22,041 bases of DNA, from positions 1-22,041 of the forward strand of contig JBNGIO010005512.1 in NCBI GenBank assembly GCA_049999805.1. The letters run 5' to 3'. This DNA is from Folioceros fuciformis. Taxonomy: Eukaryota > Anthocerotophyta > Anthocerotopsida > Anthocerotales. The notes under the pieces are model-generated. The model searched no databases. It was not told the DNA's origin and saw only the letters and a program-made list of their open reading frames with translations. The stretch's first letter is position 1; each line of letters begins with the position of its first letter. Positions 14,824 to 22,041 of the stretch are shown piece by piece. The translations under genes and the position numbers were made by a program.

Positions 14824-16793
14824 CTACTCCCCGGGGAACCTTACCGAGGCAGAGTAGTTCTTTATCCTACGAGCTTCCTCCTGCCTTGCGGCGATCAACC
14901 TTACTTTAGAGACCAACTGCTGAAGAGACTCTGCTTTACCGTCACCATCAAAGCCCCTGTAGTCTTCCTCTGCGAAGTCCTCCTGCAGCCCGTCTGGAGG
15001 GACGTCTGCCTTTGGGTTTGCCGCGAGCTCTACGGCAGTCACGGTTCCAGGGTCTCCCTCCCTCTCAAAAAACTTCTCTATTTCCTCTAACGTCTTCCCT
15101 TTGGTTTCTGGTACACGGTAGTAGATGAATAAAATGGACAAGCCTGAAATCACTGCAAATAAGAAGAAGATCCCAGCTGGAGTTATGGCATCTGACAAAC
15201 TTAGAAAGGAAAGGGCGACCACTCCGCTGACAACCCTGTTAGTTGCCGTTCCAAGGCCCACAGCTTGTGATCTGAGCCTCAGGGGAAAAATTTCGGATGT
15301 CAGCACCCAACAGATGGGTCCCAACCCGATGGAGAAGAAAGACACATAAGTGCAAGTGGCCACAATGGCCAGCACAACAGGGAGTCCAATCCCACTCCCA
15401 GGTCCTTCAAGCTGCCCTGGCAGCTGAGATCCAGGACCTTGAGACTTGACGTTGAGAAGCACAAACCCGACAGCTAGGACAGCTACAGAGATAGTCATTC
15501 CTGTGGCACTAACAAATAAAAGGGGCCGTCGGCCGACCCGGTCAAGCCAGATAGTGGCGACCAAAATAAAAGCGGTCTTAAAAAACCCAACAGCAACAGT
15601 TGCCCCTAGAATTCCTGACTTGCTGGTGATGCCAGCTTCGTTGAAGATAGTCGGACTATAATATACCGTTGCATCGATACCAGAGGCCTGCTGGAAAAAC
15701 TGAATGCCTAAAGCTACTATGAGCATCCTCCGTACAGCCGGCGTTGGAAAGAGCAGTTCACGCCAAACACCCTCACCTTGACCTTTCTCTTGCATGCCTG
15801 GAGTCACCTGCCACATTTTCCCAGTGACATCCCCCTGGTTGGAACCATCCTCCAATTGTACTGACGCATCCAGTCCAGCAGCCGACACTATCTCCTGCAA
15901 TCGCATGTCTGCCTCTGCTTTACTTGAAGAGGTCTTTACAAGGACCTCCTCGGCTTCTGCCAATCTGTTTTGAGTTACTAACCAACGTGGGGATTCTGGC
16001 ATAACCAGCACCCCAGCACCAAGCACAACCGCAGGAATAACCCCCGCACCAAGCATCAACCGCCAGCCGAGATGAGTGGGCAACCCTGCAAGTAAGAAAC
16101 TTGAAATGTACCCCATCAGAATTCCAACGTTGATGAAGATCTCTTGAAGCGAAACTAGCGAACCCCGAGTTCCAGCAGGAGAAACCTCTGCAGTGTAAAC
16201 TGGTGCAATCATAAGAGCAAAACCGACCCCAATGCCCGCAATGATGCGGCCGAGCATCAAAATGGAAAATGAGGGAGCCAATCCCATCAGAGCAGCTCCC
16301 ACAAAGAAGATGACTGAAGCAACAGCCATCGTCATTCTCCTACCTACAACATCCGAAAGCTTCCCAGCCACTCCTGCTCCCACAAGGGATACCAGATTCA
16401 AAGAGCCCACAAGCAACTCCACCTGCAGTTTTTTAATATTCAGATCGTCCTTTATGAAAAGCACAGCACCACTCATTACCCCGATATCTGCACAATACGT
16501 TCAGCCAACCAGCTGAATCAATCAACTCTGCTTGCGTTGCCGGTAACAAAGTTCTGCATTGAAGGAGGGTTGTCATCAATTCGTATTCAGCGAAGGAACG
16601 TACCATAGCCTAGTAGGCTGGAATTGAAGGAGGCCAGCAACGCGCACCCCAAGGCATATTTGTTCAATCCCGGAGGTCTGGGACTGGAATTGTGGTGATC
16701 TTCAGTCAAACGCTCGTACCCGTTTGTCTGCTTCAGTATGCCGGTGACAGAATCCAAAGTACTCGTCGGGCTTCCCACTCCGGCTTCAGCCAT
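14824..16793 (-). CDS. Major-facilitator sugar/polyol transporter (PMT/PLT type), two exons
   Basis: Exons 16793-16604 and 16487-14824 are joined across a 116-nt GT-AG intron that splits the Asp codon in LLGYDIGVMSGA. The protein has 617 residues and about 12 membrane segments. Sugar-porter signatures are GRR (112-114), PESPRWL (227-233), QQASGIDATVYYSP (329-342), VGRRP (381-385), GPICWVLTSEIFPLRLR (453-469) and PETKGKT (523-529). The wording, especially QQASGIDATVYYSP and GYDIGVMSGA, fits plant polyol/monosaccharide H+ symporters, which move linear polyols, cyclitols or hexoses across the plasma membrane. Substrate is not decided by sequence. The roughly 85-residue tail after PETKGKT is longer than usual; it is acidic, then basic (VSKVRLIAARQEEARRIKN). 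The ATG at 16793 begins a hydrophilic 42-residue cytosolic N-terminus. Confidence 0.94.
16488..16603 (-). other. Intron of the transporter gene (116 nt)
   Basis: The donor GTACGTTCC and acceptor TGTGCAG flank the interval. Splicing yields the family-typical LLGYDIGVMSGAVLF. Confidence 0.85.
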
Positions 16794-18190
16794 TGCTTAA
16801 AATGCCTACGGGTCATGCCCAGGCGAGAAATATTGCAGCAATCCTCAAAAGCTACCACCCCCTCCTCCTCGTCATTAAAAAGACCGGCCCCTGCCACCCG
16901 ATTTGTGAGGCCAAAACAGCAGCAGTAACACTGCAGATCTGGATCCGGGCATCAGGATTGAGGACACCCCAGTCGAGATCCAAAAGAGCGCGGTTCTCAG
17001 AGGGCTTTCTCCCAAGAAGGATCACCAATGGAACGTGGCCAAGAAACCTAAAACTGCGAAATCTCTGAGAAGCAGGGCCTGGTCACGTCCGATTCTGGCT
17101 CGGACTGAGAAGCTACCCCACCACATTCACTGGCTCTTGCCCCTTCCCACCCATCAGTCAGGTCAAATAGGAGACTTAATCAGGCGCATCTGCAAGAAGT
17201 GAATGGACGACAGAAGTAGTGTCGCCAAACTCCCGAGCACTTCCTGGTCTTGATTTAGAGCACTTGTCACTGGAGAAGTCTGCCTTCCTCCTGCAACACC
17301 ATATGCAAATGCAGCATAAATCTCGTGCGGAACCTAGTGCACTAAACTGGAAATCACAGGCAGTTGAACCCACGTGCAACACTCCGGGAAGGGGCGACAA
17401 CAAATGGCCTCACTAATGTCGCTTCTGTATATGTAGAAAAGTTTACCGCTACCGGCCAAGCGGGGGCCAAAACAGTCTCTCCCTCGTGCCACACCCAACT
17501 GTGCCTAAATGTCAAGCTGCTGGAGGATGATGCCTGTTGGGGCGCCCTGACAACCGCCGTCGTGAGCCAGTGTCAGAAGGGCTTCCATGCGGTGCACACA
17601 GTGGACTGTTGAGCCAAAGATGGCGGTTGCTCCAACATCCAGAAGATGCACAAACATGCAGCTGCTACAAAGATTCTTCAAGACAGGGCCGTTTCCCCTC
17701 CTTCCTTTGGTTCTTTCGTCTGGAACGTCGTCGTTTTTTTATACTAACAGATGGCCCTCCTTCCTTACACAGATCCGTAGGCACCTCTCCTGTGCACCCC
17801 GCAATTCTCCAATCCCTAGCTAGCAATTCTTTCAATTCTTGCAGTGCTGGTCTGAGCGTCACGAACGTAAGCAACCAGCATGTGACGGCAGCATGTAAGA
17901 ACATGACTGCGCTGAAGTGATGAGCCAATGTTTTGCTTATTGTCCGGTGCTCTGTCGTTCATGCTGGCCCGGGAGTGTTAGTACGGACTTCAACGGTCCG
18001 CAAGATCCCAGAGGTTCTCAAGCGGGAAGCATCCTCAATGCATTGGGATACTTGTGAAGGCCCGTAGCCTGTCCTTCCCTACATGGACCAAAGTTTTCCA
18101 AGATCATTGCTTCTCTAAATATCTCCACCCCATGGACAGCGTCTTTATACTTTTTTATAAAGTGTAAAAGGTTCTCTTTTGTTATCGATA
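16794..18190. other. Upstream region of transporter, unassigned
   Basis: The right flank of the transporter should hold its promoter. I find no confident gene. The most protein-like frame is plus 16909-17199 (97 codons, no ATG). It includes GIRIEDTPVEIQKSAVLRG, SPKKDHQWNVAKKPKTAKS and a C-terminus IRRICKK, and could be a last exon of an unknown gene. Several overlapping minus-strand frames (for example 17665-17928, with a hydrophobic start and a KKRRRSRRKNQRK stretch) look equally plausible, which argues against over-reading any of them. Confidence 0.35.
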
Positions 18191-18263
18191 GCTCCCGTGG
18201 CCTAATGGATAAGGCATCTGACTTCTAATCAGGGGATTGCGGGTTCGAGTCCCGCCGGGGGTG
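18191..18263 (+). tRNA. tRNA-Arg(UCU)
   Basis: A 73-nt cloverleaf without intron. The D-arm box A is TGGCCTAATGG, the anticodon loop is CTTCTAA (anticodon UCU) in a CTGA/TCAG stem, and the T-arm box B is GGTTCGAGTCC. The acceptor GCTCCCG pairs with CGGGGGT through two G-U pairs. It reads AGA codons. A T5 tract (18292-18296) is a Pol III terminator, and TTTTTTATAAAG, a plant-like upstream TATA element, lies about 30-40 bp before the gene. CCA follows the discriminator G in the DNA, probably by chance, since nuclear tRNA genes do not encode it. Confidence 0.97.
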
Positions 18264-18291
18264 CCACTGATGTATCAAGTTGGCGAAGTTC

Positions 18292-18296
18292 TTTTT
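18292..18296 (+). terminator. Pol III terminator of tRNA-Arg
   Basis: This is a T5 run 29 nt after the tRNA 3' end, the first T run of at least four downstream. Confidence 0.7.
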
Positions 18297-20740
18297 CCCA
18301 TCTAGAACCCTTCTCTGTGGCGTGTAGAATGTCATGAAAAGCGAAGAAGAGAGGACTCCGTTTGCAGGAGAGGCCAACATCGAGTTGAGATGGCTGCGTT
18401 CCTTGTGGTTCATGTAAAATAAAAGCCTGATGTATACATACGTGTAGAAGTTTTCTTTATTTGTTTTGTCAGTTTCATTGGGATAGATTGATCTTCGTGG
18501 GCTCAACGAGGGTCATGCCGAGGAGTTGAATTCCCTGGCCAAGAAGCGATCAGTCACAGATCTGCCGTGCCTGCCTGTGACCCTGTGCGTAGCAACCCTG
18601 ATTGGAGCAGAGGAGGGAGACGCAGAGCCGGAAAGCCATGAATGCGCATGAGCGGTACCAGGAGCAGGCCGGCTGTCGCCCTGCCCCCATTTATTTCACC
18701 GTCACGACTCTCTCACGACCCGAGGTCCCGATGCCATCAACAGCAGGCAGGCAGGCTGTGGTCATGGTCTGGCCCGCCCAGCTGCAACTTTGCTTTCACG
18801 CCAAGCCACACTGGTTCACACTCATCACTCACACCTCACAGAACTGCGCCCTAGCAAGCAAATGGCAAGGCAAGGAAACGCGAGGCCACGGCGAGGGAAG
18901 CCCGGTACACCTTTGAAAGGGCGGTGCAGTAGTGTGCATTAATGGCGATGAGACAAGCACGGCGTCGCCGCACGGCAACAGGCTGCACAACCGGCGTATG
19001 CACATAATAGTGAGTGTCTGTATGTTCGCAGGTATCCACAATCCCCGCGGTACAACTGTAACGGTACGTGCAATTGCAAATGCGATTTGCAGCACTCTAT
19101 TCTTTTTGGGATGTTGCTTTGTGCTTTCTGTGTTGCTGCTGTTGCTTTCCCCAATTCTCCGGGGACCCGGTGGTAGCGGCAGGACAGTACATGTGCGGTG
19201 CGGGGACGGGCGGGGCGGGAGATGGCCCTCATCACTGCTGATGATGCTGTAATCATGCCCGATAATGAGCTAAGCGCGGAAAGCAGAGATCCGGCAGGAA
19301 GGGGGAAGGCACCAGGACAGGACAGCCATGGCACTGCAACAGACATGTGGAGACTACTACTACATTACGCATGTCAAGACAATTGCAACAAGGCTGCCGC
19401 ATATGGTACCCAAACATCTATGGCATATACTGTATGTGTGTAGTCTGGCTGGCGTGAATCGGAAAAGCAGGCCTGACCGGACAACGGCAGCAGCAGGAAC
19501 AGCAGAAGCAGCAGCAAGGCAGTGGCACATCTCACGGAGCCGCAACTGTTGTATACTGGCAAGAGCTTGGCCATTGTGCAGCATGTCCAGGACCGGCTCC
19601 TGCTCCTGCTCCCGAGTCCCGAGTTCTGCTTGCTGCTGCACATGCAGGTACAGTAGTAGCAGTTGCCCGTTTGTACATGCGCACACAGTTCTGGTGCTGG
19701 TGTCTGCTACAGCCCTGAGAGCATGAAATCTGGCTTGCTTTCATCCCTTTTCCCACCTCTCAAGCCCTCTGTGTGCATAGTGCAAGAGTGTACCTTCGCC
19801 ACTGGGGTGGCCCCATGTGTCCTAGCCAATACATCCATCCGCTTTTGGCTCGGATCCCAAGGCCGCAACCCACGGCCACGTTGCATGTAGCATAGCTCAT
19901 GCTCCACCTGGTCTTTTGGTTGCGTATTCCGATGCAGTGCATGTTGTGTGTGGGTTGTGGCTAGGTCAAACTTGGGGACGCAAAACGTGTGGGCGAGGCA
20001 CCAGGACCGGGCCACTTGGTAAAGGTCATACTGCATATGTATACTGTATGTTTTTCTCATTTCCTGCTTCGGACCGCAGGAGCAGCAGGCAACGGCGGCC
20101 TGCAGACGGGGCAGCAGCACCAACGAGCTCGGCGGGCTGGGAGTGGTTTGTGACATGGGCATGAGGCGAGCAGCTGTGTAGTCAACCGGACAGTCTGACA
20201 CAAGGTGCCACATATCTGTACATACATCTATCGGAATCGGCGGAGCAGGCAACCTGGCAAGGGGCCAGGGACGAGAGGAGCACAGGAAGAAGAAACCGCG
20301 TTACCGCGTGAGAGTGGAAAGTGAACCGTGTCGCTGTTGGCGGACTGCGGCACATGTGTGGCGGAGCGCGGTAGCAGGACCCAGGGGTGGGCATTGAAGG
20401 CGGCAGCGGGGGAGCGGCCTGGACCTGGTACCTCAGCAGGGGAGAGCCTGTGTGACCGCATTGATGGAGGTGACGCGGGCCACAACATAGTCCGGGCCTC
20501 CCACGGGGACGTGGCCGCATTTATCTCGTTTCCCGTTGCCGTGGCGGGCTGTCTGCCCTGGGCCTGGGCCTGGGCCTGGGCCTGAGCCTGGGCCTGGGCC
20601 TGGACATAGGCCTTTGCCTAGGGCTTCTTGCTCCGGTGCCGTGATGGTGGTATGAATCGCGTCTCGGAGTCTCGGGGATGGGAAACTCAAGCTGAATCGC
20701 AGATATTTCACACGGCTTGAGGACGTGAGGAGGCGGGATT
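18297..20740. other. Non-genic region with simple repeats
   Basis: I see no recognisable gene on either strand. The stretch has CAG/CTG-rich patches (about 19485-19517 and 19610-19650) and two related AT-rich words, CATATACTGTATGTGTG near 19423 and CATATGTATACTGTATG near 20033. It ends with a TGGGCC hexamer array next to the gap. Open stretches follow the base composition and overlap each other in several frames. Confidence 0.45.
20559..20604 (+). repeat. (TGGGCC)n microsatellite, about 7.5 copies
   Basis: A near-perfect hexamer array with one G-to-A interruption, 137 bp from an assembly gap. In one minus frame it encodes a Pro-Gly run, but no gene supports this. Confidence 0.95.
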
Positions 20741-20840
20741 NNNNNNNNNNNNNNNNNNNNNNNNNNNNNNNNNNNNNNNNNNNNNNNNNNNNNNNNNNNN
20801 NNNNNNNNNNNNNNNNNNNNNNNNNNNNNNNNNNNNNNNN
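20741..20840. other. Assembly gap (100 N)
   Basis: A 100-N placeholder of unknown true length. Confidence 0.99.
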
Positions 20841-22041
20841 CGACTCTCCACTCTCGACCCTCACCTCACGCTGCAACAGTGTCTCGGTGTCGGAACCAAG
20901 TTTTGCTCTGGACAGCCTTGCCTCACGCCTGTCATTATGCTGCTGATGGAGATGCTCGCAGCTGGAAGGAGAATATTTAGTCTAGTAGTTCGTTATCAGC
21001 AACAGCAGCAACACTGACTTGACAGTGAGGCCTGCTACTGCTACTGCTACTGCTACTGCTGATGAGATACTGCTCTCCTTTGTGACAGAATGCGCGGGGT
21101 ACAGTAGCCTAGGTCCTGGTCTGGTGGTAGCAGTCGTGTGATGCGCAGGATCCTGGCTCCATCATGCGGCTCCATTGGTTGGTGCTGCTTTTACGCTGGG
21201 GGTTGGTGGAGGAGGCCGGGCAGGAGGAGCAGGAACCGGAGCCCAGGAGCCTTTCCTTCCCTTTCCTTTCGCTCATTCCGTGTGAGAGAGAAAAGAGTGA
21301 TGAATCGTAACCTGAACAAAACACCGACGCGAGATTGTGGTAATGGAAGACAAGAATGGCAGTGTGTCAGGTTTAGGCGTCAAGGAGGTATTGCAGTCAA
21401 AAGAAGTTGGTGCTGCAACCCCTACCGCATTGCACAGCCAACAATTGAAGGCGGCGCCCTGTCAATGCCGGGTCGCCCTGGCATGCCGATGCGCACTCAC
21501 CATCTCTCTCCACCGGGTCACGACGGGTCCGCCACCACCTGTTGCCGCTGGGGCTTGCCAGCCACTCAACCTCGACTCGTCCTCCACGACTCCAGCCAAT
21601 GCCTTAGCTGGATTACCACCCTTCGTGCAAGCGAACACCAGCGTGCCGCTTACGTGACTCCACTCCCTTCCCAGCCTGCCGGCCTGCCATCCAGCTCCAC
21701 CTCTAATAAGTCGTCGGAGCCGGTCCCCAATCCCCCATGCCGCGCCTGCGCCTCATTCTGCGCTCGCGAGCAGATTGATGGCAAGAATCCATGGTGCAAT
21801 CAAGTCTCAACCGGGCATCCCAGCGCTGTACCTAACTCCAAGTGCAGCTGGTGGATACATCTGGCTGATTTGCTGAAAACTGGTTGAAAGTCTTGCGCGC
21901 AGATCTCCTCTACCTCTAATAAGCCTTCCCTTTCGACCTTCAGGCTGGCCGGGCCAGACCCGGCCTGGCCCCGGCCTGCAGAAATGAATGAGGCAACCGG
22001 CTTGGCGCACACACAGATCGCTATGAATTCCTGTCCTTCTC
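20841..22041. other. Right end of window, no supportable gene
   Basis: The longest frame, plus 21141-21887 (248 codons from an ATG), is rich in Ser, Pro, Arg, Cys and Trp without any domain, so I do not call it. The word CCTCTAATAAG occurs twice (21701-21711 and 21913-21923), and pyrimidine-rich sequence is common, as in a promoter or 5' leader of a gene beyond the window. Confidence 0.35.
21033..21060 (+). repeat. (TGCTAC)n microsatellite, 4.7 copies
   Basis: Four perfect TGCTAC units followed by TGCT. It sits among other CAG/CTG-rich sequence (AACAGCAGCAACA at about 21000). Confidence 0.95.

Noticed and set aside
18225-18506. Minus-strand 93-codon frame ending HPRRDSNPQSPD
   Set aside because: The ending is the familiar antisense translation of a tRNA-Arg gene, which lies exactly there; not a real protein.
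20433-20876. Minus-strand frame with a Pro-Gly run
   Set aside because: The run is only the translated TGGGCC microsatellite, and the frame crosses an assembly gap.
21141-21887. 248-codon plus-strand frame with ATG
   Set aside because: Composition follows the GC-rich, repeat-bearing DNA (Ser, Pro, Arg, Cys, Trp), no domain or motif is visible, and other frames are open over parts of it.
1-22041. Mobile elements, CRISPR arrays or a multi-gene defence or biosynthetic system
   Set aside because: I saw no transposase, reverse transcriptase or integrase motifs, no terminal repeats and no spaced direct-repeat array. Neighbouring genes have unrelated housekeeping functions, and a eukaryotic genome makes operon-type systems unlikely.

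Overview
The window looks like nuclear DNA of a land plant, probably a spore-bearing one (fern, lycophyte or bryophyte grade). The evidence is GT-AG introns of 78-175 nt, a BAHD acyltransferase, a plant polyol/monosaccharide transporter, two PPR genes (one of the E+/DYW RNA-editing type with a fern-like E region), and U2 snRNA and tRNA genes with plant-type signals. Three runs of exactly 100 Ns are assembly gap placeholders. The species cannot be named from sequence alone.

Layout: 1-1841 has no supportable gene and holds one gap. A six-exon TRM11 (tRNA m2G10 methyltransferase subunit, minus, 1842-4070) is divergent from a single-exon TRAPP subunit TRS33/TRAPPC6 (plus, 4502-5038). They share a 431-bp promoter region with a telo-box, and a second telo-box lies in TRM11 intron 1. 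A two-exon BAHD acyltransferase (minus, 5709-7109) with a TATA box follows, then a P-class PPR gene (plus, 8271-10058). At 10545-13170 (minus) lies a damaged PLS-DYW PPR gene: about 690 codons are open, but the 5' part is broken into several frames, and a stop at the start of the DYW domain is followed by a decayed DYW remnant. A U2 snRNA gene (minus, about 14420-14611) sits in the gap before a two-exon sugar/polyol transporter (minus, 14824-16793). A nuclear tRNA-Arg(UCU) is at 18191-18263. The last 3.8 kb is repeat-flecked, GC-rich sequence without a convincing gene.

The genes are unrelated housekeeping and metabolic functions rather than one system. Several concern RNA: tRNA methylation, organelle RNA binding, a lost editing factor, the splicing RNA U2 and a tRNA. 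The most interesting item is the U2 gene. It has a USE-like element, a TATA box, the plant 3'-box and the right length, yet its branch-site recognition sequence reads GUGGUA instead of the near-universal GUAGUA, and its stem-loop I is perfectly paired.
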